Shown piece after piece: positions 25,059 through 35,653 of a stretch of DNA of 64,000 nt. Under the pieces are notes generated by a model. The model had not been told where the DNA came from. It did not search any database and worked only from the letters and a program-made list of their open reading frames with translations. Positions within the stretch are counted from its first letter, which is position 1. Each line of letters begins with the position of its first letter. Source of the stretch: Prevotella dentasini JCM 15908 (lineage in GTDB: Bacteria; Bacteroidota; Bacteroidia; Bacteroidales; Bacteroidaceae); the NCBI RefSeq assembly GCF_000614065.1, contig NZ_BAKG01000004.1, positions 62,001 through 126,000 on the forward strand, read 5' to 3'. The position numbers and the translations under genes were made by a program.

Positions 25059-26171
25059 CTATTTATATCTATTCACGAGAGGTTCAAGTTCGTTGGCTTT
25101 TATCTTATCGTCAAGCATTACATAATCCATATATAGCGGACCAATCCAGTCTACCCTGTTTCTGCGTGGATCCTTGGCTCTGACGCGTTCAAGATAGTTT
25201 CTGGCTTCTGCAATAATTCCCAGATATTCATCATTGGAGACAAATTCCCCTTTGGCTTTCTTTTTCAGAACCTCATCCCTTACCTCTAAAGCCCTCATGT
25301 TCAGACATACTCCGATATTGTAGGCAACAGGAATACTACTCGGATCCAGTTCGTCTGCCTGTTTGTAGGCTTCTACGGCTTCCTCCCAACGTTTGGCGTG
25401 CATGGCTATTTCACCCTTCAGAATCCATGGAACTGGGGAATGTGGGTTTTGTTCCAATTGTCCGTCTACGAAATCTTCCAAATTGAAACGTTCTGTCTGC
25501 CGTTGGTAGAATTTCATTATCCACGAGAAATATTTCTCACTGGTTGGATTGGTAGCGTACAGACGTTTCAAAACGGCAAGGTACTTGAGCGAATCCTCAG
25601 CTGTTATCATCTGCGCGTGCATGCACTGAGCCTTTATCTCGGCAGCTTCTAAGGCTGTTTCGTCATATTTCATAGCGAGGTCGGCATACTCGTCGGCTGT
25701 TTTCAGGTTATGTGCCTTGAGATAATAGTATGCCAGATAGTAGGCGGCAATCCCCGATTCGTCGGCTATATTGTTCAGGATAGAGTCGTTGCGGAGTGAT
25801 AAATACATCTTCAGTGCCTCCAGTCCCTCGTCTTTTGTATATTCTTTCTTTGCCAGAAAAATTCCGGCATCAATAAGCATCGGATATAGTTCCGTTACTC
25901 TGGAAAGATTCTCTGCGTAAAATCTTCTTGCTATCTTTCCTTTTCGATTAGGCATCCTGTCGTATTCATCGCATTTCAGCGACAGCCTTACCCCCTCCAT
26001 CACAGCGCGACAGATGGTAACTGAATCCCTATCCGAGTGTCTATGTACACTATTGAAAGAAGCCTCGGCCTTACGGTTGGTCTCTTCTGCCAGTTTGGGG
26101 AAATCCTGTCCGAAAACTATCAGTGGTATAATAACAGCCAGTATGGTCAGCAACAATTTCCTCATGGACAT
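25059..26171 (-). CDS. secreted TPR protein, second of three tandem paralogues
   Basis: About 370 residues from the ATG at 26171 (MSMRKLLLTILAVIIPLIVFG, signal peptide); a longer frame to 26237 adds an unlikely basic leader overlapping a terminator-like stem. TPR repeats include AMHAKRWEEAVEAYKQADEL and IPVAYNIGVCLNMRA. The paralogue-defining segment reads DRMPNRKGKIARRFYAE followed by LIDAGIFLAKK. It lies downstream of a hairpin that may reduce readthrough from the first paralogue. Confidence 0.8.
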   Translation of the reverse strand: MSMRKLLLTILAVIIPLIVFGQDFPKLAEETNRKAEASFNSVHRHSDRDSVTICRAVMEGVRLSLKCDEYDRMPNRKGKIARRFYAENLSRVTELYPMLIDAGIFLAKKEYTKDEGLEALKMYLSLRNDSILNNIADESGIAAYYLAYYYLKAHNLKTADEYADLAMKYDETALEAAEIKAQCMHAQMITAEDSLKYLAVLKRLYATNPTSEKYFSWIMKFYQRQTERFNLEDFVDGQLEQNPHSPVPWILKGEIAMHAKRWEEAVEAYKQADELDPSSIPVAYNIGVCLNMRALEVRDEVLKKKAKGEFVSNDEYLGIIAEARNYLERVRAKDPRRNRVDWIGPLYMDYVMLDDKIKANELEPLVNRYK

Positions 26172-26190
26172 TCTTTTTTTGCGATACAAT

Positions 26191-26243
26191 AAAAATCCCC
26201 TTTCGGCAAGGCTGTGGCATCTTTGCCTTCTTGCCAAAAGGGG
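26191..26243 (-). terminator. internal terminator between TPR paralogues 1 and 2
   Basis: On the minus strand CCCCTTTTGGCAAG pairs with CTTGCCGAAAGGGG (one mismatch) around an inner GGCAAAGATGCC hairpin, followed by ATTTTTATT. It follows the first TPR gene by 13 bases and probably lowers expression of the genes behind it. Confidence 0.75.
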
Positions 26244-26255
26244 GAAATGTTATGA

Positions 26256-27515
26256 TTACTGAACGCCAGCGTCTACAGCTGCTGCCTGCGTCTCAGGAGC
26301 CTGTGCGCCCTTTACAAAGTAGTAACAGCCATAGAGAGGATAGGCCCATACATTCTTGTGCTCTTTGAGAGCGTCAAGTTTCTTGGCTGCCTCAAGATAA
26401 CTGATAGCCTTGTTGTAGACGTCGTTGAACTGTGCACGGGCTGCCTGCGAGAGTACGCCCTTTACAGCAGCAACACGCTCCTGTGCCTTGTAGAACCAAC
26501 ACTGGCCTATAGAACCGTTAATGGCAATACGCGACTCATCGTCCTTGGCAAGTGCGAGGGCTTTGGTCAGAGCATCTGCTGCTGCGTCATAGTTTTTCTT
26601 CTGGCTTTCAAACTGCCCCTTCATTACGAGTGCACCATAGCTGTTAGGGTTCTTGGCGAGCTGCTCATTGATTAGTTTCTCTGCTTTGTCCTGCATGCCC
26701 AACGCACTGTAGGTAGAAGTCAGAGTGGTAAGGATGGCATCGTTGGAAGAGTCTTCTGCATAGATACCCTCCAGTTTCTGTGCGTAGCCGAGGGAATCCT
26801 GACGTGTCTTCAGCTGTGCACCGAGGATGGCAAGCTGAAGCTGTTGTGCATCCTTTGCACGGTCAGGATTCTGCATGGCGTATGCCACGTACTTTTCTGC
26901 CTTGGAGAAGTCCTTGTTCTGGTAAGCATAGTAGGTTGCAAAGTAGGCAATCTCGTTCAGGTTCTGATCCTGCGACTTGTCATACTTGGCAAATATAGGC
27001 TCGTCTGCCGTGTCTACATAGCGTGCCAGATACTTGTAGGCATTGGCGTCGTCCTTGGCACCCTGATAATAGACACCACCATTTATGAGCTGGCCGCGGA
27101 GATTATAGAGTTGGTCGACCACGGCAGTGTAGCGAGGCTTCACCTTTCCTTTTTCATTAGGCATATTGTCATACTTGACAACTTCCGTACCGGCATCGAA
27201 AGCCTGACCAACAGCCTTATAAAGACCATCCTCGTCGAAAGACTTATTGCCTTCCTTGCCCATCTGCTTGTTGGTTTCGTTCTCAATTTGAATTGCCTGT
27301 TCGGCATTTACCTTCTTCATGGCAAGCTCGTAGAGCTTGTCGTATGCCTTGGCTTTCTCAGCATTGTTGGCGAGCTGGGAAAGACTTGACTGGAGAAGGT
27401 TGGCAGCCTCTTCATAGGTTTGTGCTTTCAGGATTGCCTTCAAAGGCTCACTGTCGCCTGCAAATGCAGCTGACGTACTTAGTAGCATCATAGCTGCGAA
27501 CATTAACTTTTTCAT
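26256..27515 (-). CDS. secreted TPR protein, first of three tandem paralogues
   Basis: A 419-residue protein with signal peptide (KKLMFAAMMLLSTSAAFAG) and TPR repeats, including KNPNSYGALVMKGQFESQKK and DAAADALTKALALAKDDE at about 285-320. Segment NMPNEKGKVKPRYTA followed by LINGGVYYQGAKDD links it to the two downstream paralogues. The C-terminus is Ala/Gln-rich. Highly charged, Lys/Ala-rich composition and position at the head of the unit suggest it is the most expressed of the three. No enzymatic motif. Confidence 0.82.
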   Translation of the reverse strand: MKKLMFAAMMLLSTSAAFAGDSEPLKAILKAQTYEEAANLLQSSLSQLANNAEKAKAYDKLYELAMKKVNAEQAIQIENETNKQMGKEGNKSFDEDGLYKAVGQAFDAGTEVVKYDNMPNEKGKVKPRYTAVVDQLYNLRGQLINGGVYYQGAKDDANAYKYLARYVDTADEPIFAKYDKSQDQNLNEIAYFATYYAYQNKDFSKAEKYVAYAMQNPDRAKDAQQLQLAILGAQLKTRQDSLGYAQKLEGIYAEDSSNDAILTTLTSTYSALGMQDKAEKLINEQLAKNPNSYGALVMKGQFESQKKNYDAAADALTKALALAKDDESRIAINGSIGQCWFYKAQERVAAVKGVLSQAARAQFNDVYNKAISYLEAAKKLDALKEHKNVWAYPLYGCYYFVKGAQAPETQAAAVDAGVQ

Positions 27516-27657
27516 TTTAGTTATCTTTATAAAAGGTTTATGAACTTTATTTTGTGTCAGACTGTTCCCGTTGCCGGCCGTTTCTGTCTCTCCGTTACGT
27601 TTCTGTTTCCTGTATAGGGCTACGTCTGGGGAGGCTTATCGGCTATGGGAATAAAGT

Positions 27658-30272
27658 CTATTCAAAGTTTACCTCCGGCTTGTTATCGTCGTCGTTGGTT
27701 TTCGGTTCTGCATCTGCTGCTGGGTCAGCTTCGCTTGCCATGTCATTCTTGATGCTCTCGGAGGTCTTTGCCCACTGGGCACGGCTCTCTTCCTCAACCT
27801 GTTCTTCCAGTTCGGCACTCATCACCTTGCATACGGAAGCGATGACGTCGTTTTTCTTGGCAAGGTTTATCAGCCGGACGCCTGAGTGGCACGTCCCATG
27901 ACGCGACATTCGGAAACAGCCATGCGGATAACGATACCGCTCTTGTTGATAATCATCAGGTCGTTCTCGTCGGTAACATTCTTTATTGCAACCAACTTTC
28001 CTGTCTTCTCGGTGATGCTGAGCGTCTTTACGCCCTTTCCTCCGCGGTTGGTCAGACGGTAGTCTTCTACGAGAGAGCGTTTTCCGTAGCCTTCTTCCGA
28101 AACTACCATCACGGTCTCATTCTTCGGGTCGTTGACAGCAATCATGCCTATGACTTCGTCCTGTCCGTCCTCATCGAGCCTCATGCCCCTTACACCTGTG
28201 GAGACGCGCCCCATGGTGCGGATGGCATCTTCGCTGAATCGGCAAGCGCGTCCGTTTCGGTCTGCGATTATCAGTTCGTTTCTGCCATTGGTCAGTCTTA
28301 CGTCTACCACTTCGTCTCCCTCGTTGATGTTAATGGCTATGACCCCATTGGTTCGCGGGCGGGAGTAGGCGCGGAGCGAAGTCTTCTTGACTAATCCCTG
28401 CTTTGTTACGAAGACAACGTAGTGGCTGTCAAGGAACTCGTCATCGTCCAAGCCACGGATGCGGAGGAAAGCATTTACGCTGTCGTCTGCATCAAGTGCC
28501 AGCATATTTTGGATGGCCCGTCCCTTTGAGCTTTTGTCGCCCTCGGGGATATCATAACACTTCATCCAGTAGCAACGGCCCTTACGTGTGAAGAAGAGCA
28601 TCGTCTGATGCATGGTAGCCGGATAGATGAATTCGGTGAAGTCCTTGTCGCGTGTGCGTGCTCCCTTCGAACCAACTCCTCCGCGTGCCTGTTCCTTGAA
28701 GTCTGCCAGCGGTGTGCGCTTGATGTAGCCGAGATGGCTGATGGTGATGACGACAGGGTCGTTGGGGTAGAAATCTTCGGCATTGAACTCATGTTCGGCA
28801 GGAATAATCTCTGTGCGGCGTTCGTCTCCGTATTTCTCCTTAACTTCGAGCAATTCCTGTTTCATTACCTCCTTGCAGCGTTCGGGGTTGTCAAGAACTT
28901 CCTGCAAATCCTTTATCAGCTGCATCAGCTCGTCGTACTCTTGGTGCAACTGGGTCTATGCGTAGTCCTGTCAGCTGCGACAGGCGCATGTCGACAATGG
29001 CTTTCGACTGAAGCTCGTCCAAGTCGAAACGCTTTTCAAGGTTGGTCTGTGCCTCTGCAGGGGTCTTGCTGGCACGGATGATATGAACGACCTCGTCAAT
29101 GTTGTCGCAGGCTATAATCAATCCTTGGAGGATGTGTGCGCGCTCCTCTGCCTTCTTCAGATCGAAGCGTGTACGGCGAATGGTTACGTCGTGACGGTGT
29201 TCTACGAAGTATTTTATGCACTCGCGGAGGCACAGCAGGCGTGGACGTCCGTTGACGAGGGCAATGCAGTTGACGGAGAAGGAACTCTGCAATGCTGTCA
29301 TCTTGAAGAGCTTGTTCAGAATGACATTTGCATTGGCATCGCGTTTCACGTCGACAACGATGCGCATACCCTGTCGGCCAGTCTCGTCGTTGACATTGGA
29401 GATGCCGTCAAGTTTTCCTTCCTTCACGAGGTCGGCAATATATTCTATGAGCTGTTGCTTGTTTACGCCGTATGGAATCTCGGTAACGACAATCTTGTCG
29501 TGTTGGTCTCCGCTCTCTATCTCGGCCTTGGCGCGCATAACGACACGCCCCCTTCCTGTCTCGTAGGCGTCCTTCACGCCCTGCAAGCCATAAATATAGG
29601 CACCGGTAGGGAAGTCGGGGGCCGGAATGTGTACCATCAGGTCGTCGGTTGAAATCTCCGGATTGTCGATATAGGCGCAGCAGCCGTCAATCACCTCGCC
29701 AAGATTGTGGTAGGCATGTTGGTTGCCATGCCCACGGCAATACCGTTTCCACCGTTTACAAGGAGGTTGGGAATCTTGGTAGGCATGACCGAAGGCTCGC
29801 GCAGAGTATCGTCGAAGTTATTGGTCATATCAACCGTATCCTTATCTATGTCGTCCATGATGTGCTCGCCCATCTTCGAAAGGCGACACTCGGTGTAACG
29901 CATGGCAGCCGGAGAGTCGCCGTCGACAGAGCCGAAGTTACCCTGGCCATCTATGAGCTTATATCGCATGTTCCATTCCTGCCCCATACGCACGAGTGCC
30001 CCGTACACGGAGGAGTCTCCGTGCGGGTGGTACTTGCCCAGTACTTCGCCCACGACGCGGGCGCACTTCTTGTAAGGTTGGTTGCTGAAGTTTCCGATAC
30101 CGCGCATACCGAAGAGTATTCGGCGGTGTACGGGCTTGAAGCCATCACGGACATCGGGAAGGGCACGGGCTACAATCACCGACATGGAATAGTCGATGTA
30201 GGAGCTTTTCATCTCTTCCTCAATGTTTATCTTAAGGATTCTGTCCTGATCAATTGTCTGATTATCGTCCAT
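27658..30272 (-). CDS. gyrA: DNA gyrase subunit A (three frameshifts)
   Basis: About 870 residues after repair. The N-terminal breakage-reunion domain starts [20 protein letters not shown]; the quinolone region is [15 protein letters not shown] (about 82-96) and the catalytic Tyr is Y126 in AMRYTE. A degenerate GyrA box reads [10 protein letters not shown], and beta-pinwheel blades continue to a Glu/Asp-rich end. Frame breaks occur near 29709 (ACCAC for ACCCAC), 28953 (one extra C) and 27881 (CAGGCG for CAGGGCG). All three are one-base changes in C or G runs, and the rejoined frames read smoothly, so gyrA is almost certainly intact in the organism. Position 91, equivalent to E. coli D87, is Gly. 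Confidence 0.93.
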
Positions 30273-30527
30273 TATTATTTATTGGTTTTATCTTCTTTCG
30301 CTATGGTCGTTCCTAAGACCGACATTTTGGTACAAAATGGCCAAGGAGGGCATTTCTTTTCGTTCTAAGCCGTTTTGCCACTTCTACCAAGGTGTAAAAT
30401 TACAAAATAATATTGATACGGGAAACGCTTGGGGAAAAAAAAACGCAAAATTAAGGTTTATTCTTAATATTGTTCTCCAAAGGAGGTCTGTGGCATAGAT
30501 TATTGGCGGAAAACAGACGACATATAG

Positions 30528-30593
30528 AAAGTGCCGCTTTCGCATGGTCAGAATGGTATTTTGACCATGCGAAAGCGGCACTTTGACTTTGTG
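30528..30593. repeat. three-unit 22-base repeat element, copy C
   Basis: Units at 30528-30549, 30550-30571 and 30572-30593. Here units 1 and 2/3 also form a perfect 23-base inverted repeat: 30528-30550 pairs with 30562-30584 around an 11-base loop. Cores read AAAGTGCCGCTTT, AGAATGGTATTTT and AAAGCGGCACTTT. It lies 255 bases upstream of the gyrA start. Confidence 0.85.
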
Positions 30594-30853
30594 GTTACGC
30601 CTTGGCCGGAAAATGAGGGCGAAAATTCTGTTTTGAACAAAGGTCGGATTCAGCCAGCTTATTAGCTGTCCTTGCGTTTGATAGTTGGTGCAGGCTTACG
30701 TGCTATCAGGAGGATTTCTGCCCTGTGGTGGATGGTTTTCGCGGATGTTTCTCTTTGTTTGTTTTGTCAATTAATCATGGGCAGGATTTACGGAATTTCT
30801 TTCTGGTTCTTCAAATTTGTCCTGACGCCTTTATATTTACCTGCTTTTACCTT

Positions 30854-30893
30854 AAAATGACAGGAGCAGACGTCTGCCTGCTCCTGTCATTTT
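30854..30893 (-). terminator. terminator of fbp
   Basis: AAAATGACAGGAGCAG (30854-30869) and its exact complement (30878-30893) form a 16-base stem with an 8-base loop; on the minus strand the stem ends in TTTT. It lies 62 bases past the fbp stop. Confidence 0.85.
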
Positions 30894-30955
30894 GGTGATT
30901 CCTTGGAATGTTTGTTTCGTGTATGTTCTTTTTGTTGGAAGTATATCCGTGCAGT

Positions 30956-32968
30956 CTATTTCTTCGGTGGGTTCTTCTTCTCCTGTTCGGTGAGGAAGCC
31001 GTGACGGTAGGCATAGAGAAGTTCCTCCAAGGCTTCAATCTGTAGCTTCAGCTCTGTCCCCTTGTCGGTATCGGCAACACGCAGCCTGCGCTGGTTCATC
31101 TCTACAATCTGGGTTGTACTGACGATGTCGGTTCCGCGGTTGATGGCATCCTCTGTCGAAGCGAACGGCTCGTGCTGCACGAGCTGGAATCCACGGGAGT
31201 GGTAGACGAGGGTATAGCCTGCAATGCCTGTCTCCTTGTGGTAGGCCTGTGAAAATCCTCCGTCGATGACCATTAGTTTGCCGTTGGCCTTGATGGGGTT
31301 CTCACCTTTGGCAACGTGTACGGGTACATGTCCGTTGATGATGTGCCTGTTGGGGCCTTTCACACCAAATTCATCCATTATCATGTCGGCTATTTCCTCA
31401 TTGTCGCGGAGGGTGAAATAGGTTCCTTTTGCCTCCTTGTGGGTTTCCTTCTCTTTCAGGAAGTAACGTTCGAAGGTGGCCATCTTGTGCTTGTCGAACA
31501 ATGGGCTGTCGGGGCCGCACCATAGGTAGAGGAAGTAGTCTATGGCATAATTTCTGTCCATGTCGGTCTCGCCTTCACCCTGTACTTGGAAGGCGGTGCG
31601 AATCATCATTCCGACATTGTGCAGAAGTTCCTTTCCCTTATAGTGTACGCCCGGATAGATTTCTACTTCTTTCATGCTGCCGTCGGCTTTGAGAGGGATG
31701 GAGGCATGATAAAGAAGGTTGTTGTTGACAATCTTGTACATGCACCCGTGGCTGAGCAGAAGCTGGATATGCTTGTGTAGTTTCTCGCTGACGGTAAAGG
31801 AATGATGCAGCTTATCCATGAGTATCTGTTCGTCGTCAGTGAGTTGCTCCGGGTGCTTTGGGTCTACGGTGGGGAAGTTGCATGAGGTCATCTCGTATGT
31901 TTTCCCGTCTATCTTGATGGTTCCCTTCTTGTAGTCTATAGCCTTGTATAGGTTGCGGCTTTCCATGTGCCATAGGGGATGACGGTTAATCATCTGGGCT
32001 TCGACCTTGAACTGTATGATGCTGATGGCCTTGTGCATGCGTGCTATCAGCAGTCGGTTTTTATCGTCAAGGGCATCTTCCTTTGTGGTTTTTGGGAGGA
32101 ACTCTGTGCAGGGGTCTTCGCTGTACGCATCCATGGCGAATGTGGCCAGCGGAATGAGGTTGATGCCATAACCGTCTTCGAGTGTTTCCATGTTGGAGTA
32201 TCTCAGGGCGATTCGTATTACGTTGCAGATGCAGGCATCGTTTCCTGCACATGCGCCCATCCATAGAATATCGTGATTTCCCCATGTAATGTCCCAAGTG
32301 TGATAATTCTTGAGAGTGTCCATGACGATATGTGCTCCGGGGCCACGGTCGTAGACGTCGCCCAAGATGTGAAGATGGTCAATCACGAGGCGCTGGATGA
32401 CCTTGCACATGGCAATGATGAAGTCGTCTGCCCGTCCGGTAGAGATGATGGTGGAAATGATGGTGCTGACATAGTCGGTCTTGTCCTTGTCGTCGGAATG
32501 TTCGTGGAGCAGTTCCTGTACGATATAGGAGTAGTCTACCGGCAGCGATTTTCTCACCTTGGAGCGTGTGTATTTGCTGGAAACGTCGCGGCAGACCTCT
32601 ACCAGACGGTGTATGGTAATGTGATACCAGTCCTTAATGTCCTTTTCGCTGGCTTTGACCAAGTCCAGCTTTTGCTCTGGGTAGTAGATGAGAGTGCATA
32701 GTTCTCTCTTCTCGCTGGCACGTAGTCGGTCGCCAAATAATTCGTTGACTTTTCTCTTGATACTTCCCGAAGCATTTTTAAGAACATGCTGAAAAGCTTC
32801 GTATTCTCCGTGGATGTCAGCAAGGAAGTGCTCTGTTCCCTTGGGGAGATGGAGAATAGCCTGTAGGTTGATGATTTCCGTGCTGGCGTCGGAAATACTG
32901 GGGAAAGACTGGGAAAGGAGCTGTAGGTAGCGTTCGTCCTTTGCCAAGTCGTAATGCTTGTTTGTCAT
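30956..32968 (-). CDS. fbp: fructose-1,6-bisphosphatase class III
   Basis: A 670-residue enzyme of gluconeogenesis that hydrolyses fructose 1,6-bisphosphate; class III enzymes are large and typical of Firmicutes and Bacteroidetes. It carries a metallophosphatase core: FLADIHGEYEAFQHVL (about 43-58), ILGDVYDRGPGAHIVMDTL and TWGNHDILWMGACAGN (about 216-235), and a late INGHVPVHVAKGENP and IDGGFSQAYHKETG. No signal peptide. It starts 43 bases after the glycosyltransferase gene on the same strand and has its own terminator. Confidence 0.96.
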   Translation of the reverse strand: MTNKHYDLAKDERYLQLLSQSFPSISDASTEIINLQAILHLPKGTEHFLADIHGEYEAFQHVLKNASGSIKRKVNELFGDRLRASEKRELCTLIYYPEQKLDLVKASEKDIKDWYHITIHRLVEVCRDVSSKYTRSKVRKSLPVDYSYIVQELLHEHSDDKDKTDYVSTIISTIISTGRADDFIIAMCKVIQRLVIDHLHILGDVYDRGPGAHIVMDTLKNYHTWDITWGNHDILWMGACAGNDACICNVIRIALRYSNMETLEDGYGINLIPLATFAMDAYSEDPCTEFLPKTTKEDALDDKNRLLIARMHKAISIIQFKVEAQMINRHPLWHMESRNLYKAIDYKKGTIKIDGKTYEMTSCNFPTVDPKHPEQLTDDEQILMDKLHHSFTVSEKLHKHIQLLLSHGCMYKIVNNNLLYHASIPLKADGSMKEVEIYPGVHYKGKELLHNVGMMIRTAFQVQGEGETDMDRNYAIDYFLYLWCGPDSPLFDKHKMATFERYFLKEKETHKEAKGTYFTLRDNEEIADMIMDEFGVKGPNRHIINGHVPVHVAKGENPIKANGKLMVIDGGFSQAYHKETGIAGYTLVYHSRGFQLVQHEPFASTEDAINRGTDIVSTTQIVEMNQRRLRVADTDKGTELKLQIEALEELLYAYRHGFLTEQEKKNPPKK

Positions 32969-33011
32969 AGCTGTTCCGTTTTTTGTTAGTAATTATGTTG
33001 ATATTTTTTTG

Positions 33012-34157
33012 TTATACGATGGATTTTGTAAGGGTTTGTGTGCCGGTATCCCTCAGAGGGGGAAATGGCATGAAACCTTCTTCGAGATGAAGGAGTTCTG
33101 CAAGAATCTGGATGATTCTACGGGAAAATCTATATAGGCGTACCTCCTTGAGAATATTTTTTAGTTGGTCTTCGTCATAATCTTGGTACTTTATTGCCAT
33201 ATATAACTCGCATAGATGCCGCACCGTAAACTTGCCCTCTTTGATTAGACTTCTTGAGTTGGACAGCATTGTAGTTATCTCGTGCAGGACGGTATCGCTT
33301 TTCTCTTCATGCTCTTCCGGCCATTGCTTGGAAAATATGCTGTTGTCCAGCCATTCCTTCTTTTCCAATGCACCGCTTTGTTTAGGATGGATTGGAGAGA
33401 AGCGGCTGATTGCTTTTGAGTCTATGCGGGGGATTTCCAATTCAATCTTTCTTGCTCCGTCGTCAATGAATGAACGTATGTCCTCGTCGTCGGCATAGAG
33501 TAGAATCTTTTGCCATTGTGCGTCAGTCAGTTGATGCAGGGTTGAAATCTGCTCTCGGCTTAGGCAAATGGGCAGAGTGTCGTCTGACAGACTGATGGAA
33601 AGAAGATTGCAGATGTTTTCAATCTCTTGATTGCTTATGCCCAATCGGTATCGGGTGTCTATTACCTTTTGATAGAAAGTCAGAATACTTAGGGACATTT
33701 CTTCCGCTGAAATTTTGTTGCAGAGAAGACAGTTTTTTGATATTCCTATGCGTTTTTTCCATCCTAACAGGAGCAATTCGTTTCTTTCTTTTTCCGTGCT
33801 GACTAACAGGGCATCTGCATTACTGGTCATCCGGTGCTGATAACACATTGTGCGGAGCGTATTTGATATGCAATGTTCTGTTGTTCGGTACATTCTCCCA
33901 AGTTTCCAATGTGGGGAGAATACGACAGCTATTCTTTGCTTGTGGGCATAGTTTGCCAATTGGCTTGCCTTGTAATCCCAACAGGAATGGATGTGAACGA
34001 TGTCGGGCTTCCGCTGGCCAAGTATTGTCTGAAAGGTATCTTTCCGTGTGATGATTTTTGTTTCCGCACGGTGATTTTGTCCGTCTGCCAGAAGGCATAC
34101 GTAATCTGAAAGTAGATTGCCTCTCGATATGTGGTCGATATAATGAATGATATACAT
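33012..34157 (-). CDS. glycosyltransferase-like protein
   Basis: A 381-residue protein. Only the first 150 residues look like the acceptor half of a GT4-type enzyme: IIHYIDHISRGNLLSDYV, RKPDIVHIHSCWDYKASQLA and VVFSPHWKLGR, then DALLVSTEKERNELLLLGW. The expected nucleotide-sugar half with its E-x7-E motif is not apparent; the C-terminal 220 residues are helical and charged and unlike a Rossmann domain. It may be a diverged or non-catalytic member. The ATG overlaps the preceding stop by one base (TAATG), so it is coupled to the GT2 gene upstream. Confidence 0.65.
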   Translation of the reverse strand: MYIIHYIDHISRGNLLSDYVCLLADGQNHRAETKIITRKDTFQTILGQRKPDIVHIHSCWDYKASQLANYAHKQRIAVVFSPHWKLGRMYRTTEHCISNTLRTMCYQHRMTSNADALLVSTEKERNELLLLGWKKRIGISKNCLLCNKISAEEMSLSILTFYQKVIDTRYRLGISNQEIENICNLLSISLSDDTLPICLSREQISTLHQLTDAQWQKILLYADDEDIRSFIDDGARKIELEIPRIDSKAISRFSPIHPKQSGALEKKEWLDNSIFSKQWPEEHEEKSDTVLHEITTMLSNSRSLIKEGKFTVRHLCELYMAIKYQDYDEDQLKNILKEVRLYRFSRRIIQILAELLHLEEGFMPFPPLRDTGTQTLTKSIV

Positions 34158-35400
34158 TATAGTTTATGGGAAATAAAATCGTATTTGTCTGCCTGTAGAT
34201 ATTTCAATCGGAAGTGGAGGTGATGCCAGATGATTCTCAACTCGTATGGAAATATTTTCCATGCAGCTATGTCTTCGCCAAAGGCGTGTATGGCCTTTCT
34301 TCCAATAATAGTGCGCATAGTAGGCAGCAAAAGAAAAGATAGTCCGGCTGTTCCTGCAATAATCCAGTTGTGTGTCAAGGCAGAATAGATTGCAGCACCG
34401 ATAATGGCAAATAAGGCCAAATAGGTGGATAGTTGGTCTATGGCGGGAAGGAGCTGATGCCGGAATGACCTGTTCAAATGCTTCCTGTTTTCCATATAGA
34501 ATAGCTTTTTATTGCGCCATTCTTTGTCTGTTGGTGTTATTTCCGTGAGTGTTCCTTCTTGTGAATTTTCCAAGACCAAGGAAGATTTAGAAGCATATTT
34601 GTTGACCATAAAGTCATATTCGCCCCTTAGATACTTTAGATTTCCCTTGAACCCTTCTTGCTTCGTGAAATCGCTCTTACGAAACATCAATGCGTTTGAG
34701 TTGCACCGATACGCTTCCCATGTTGGTCTTCTCGCATAAGATAAAAATCTGTATGAAGCCGTTCAAAACGTCGGAAGTCGGGAGTCTCATCATCATAGCG
34801 CGTATATCCGACAATAAGGTTTCTTTTTTCGCTACAATGCCTGCCCATTGCTTTTAGCCATTGGTCGGAGGAGGGGAAACTTGCAATGTCTGCTATCATC
34901 AGCCATTCATTTTTGGCAGCCTTGACGCCAAGGGTTATTGCCAGTTTCTTTCGGCTCATGTATCGGGACGATTCGGGAATAAAGGTTGTATATAACCCTC
35001 TTCTGTCCTTATAACGTTTCAAAATGTCTTCAGTTTGGGTGTCTTCCTTGGAGGCTACAACAATAATCTCAAAGGGAACAGGATAGTCTTGGTTTAAGTA
35101 GGTTATCAGATTCCGCTCAAGTTCTTCTGCGTTATTATGGGGTGTGAAAATGATAGAAATGGGGGGGCAGGGCGTATTAGTAGGCGTAAGGTGGGCGAAT
35201 GGCTCTTCTTTCTTATCTGTATTGATGGTGCTGCCTTGCATTTCGTCTGTTGATTCAGTGTTGGAGGTGTCTGACGAATCAGTTACAGCAGAAGCGCAGA
35301 TTTTTGGTTTACGTAAAAAAGGAGTCATAAAAGATGCAAATAGTACTACCAAAAATAGTACTACCGATATGATAAGAGTGGTATTATCTATAATGTCCAT
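34157..35400 (-). CDS. membrane-anchored glycosyltransferase family 2 (one frameshift)
   Basis: About 414 residues after repair. One N-terminal membrane helix (TTLIISVVLFLVVLFASF) is followed by a Ser/Thr/Asp-rich linker and a GT-A domain: PPISIIFTPHNNAEELERNL, EIIVVASKEDTQTEDIL, and NEWLMIADIASFPSSDQWL in the DXD region. The frame breaks at about 34718, where CATGGGAAGCG needs one more G; then YRCNSNALMFRKSDFTKQEG follows, and two membrane helices (ALFAIIGAAIYSAL, WIIAGTAGLSFLLL) close the protein. Probably makes or exports a surface glycan with the overlapping gene downstream. Confidence 0.78.
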
Positions 35401-35653
35401 TATTTTTGTTTAATATGGATGAGTTCGATACTTTGTTTTATAGGTGCTTAAATTGGGTCTTAAGCAAAAGCACAGGGCTTCAGCTTCTCTTTTTCGCCCT
35501 ACAAACTTGTTGCTAATTTCCTGTGCTATCAATACTCCAAAATACTGATGCTGAGGATTTTGCAGTCAGGAGTTAAAATTATCTCTCAATCAAACTTTCC
35601 ACTTTCTGTATATATTTGTTGCTGTACGCACCGCTTATATTTGCCAATTAGCA

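Larger units (their letters stand above)
30273..30955. other. intergenic region upstream of gyrA
   Basis: About 680 bases with no convincing gene. It contains repeat copy C, the fbp terminator and presumably the gyrA promoter, for which I could not find a clear TTTG/TAnnTTTG pair. Confidence 0.6.

Noticed and set aside
27658..30272. gyrA as pseudogene or as several parC/gyrA fragments
   Set aside because: The fragments join in order with single-base repairs into one complete GyrA, and gyrase is essential.
30528..30593. Bidirectional terminator
   Set aside because: The stem is long, but no T run follows on either strand, fbp has its own terminator at 30854, and the sequence belongs to the 66-base repeat family.
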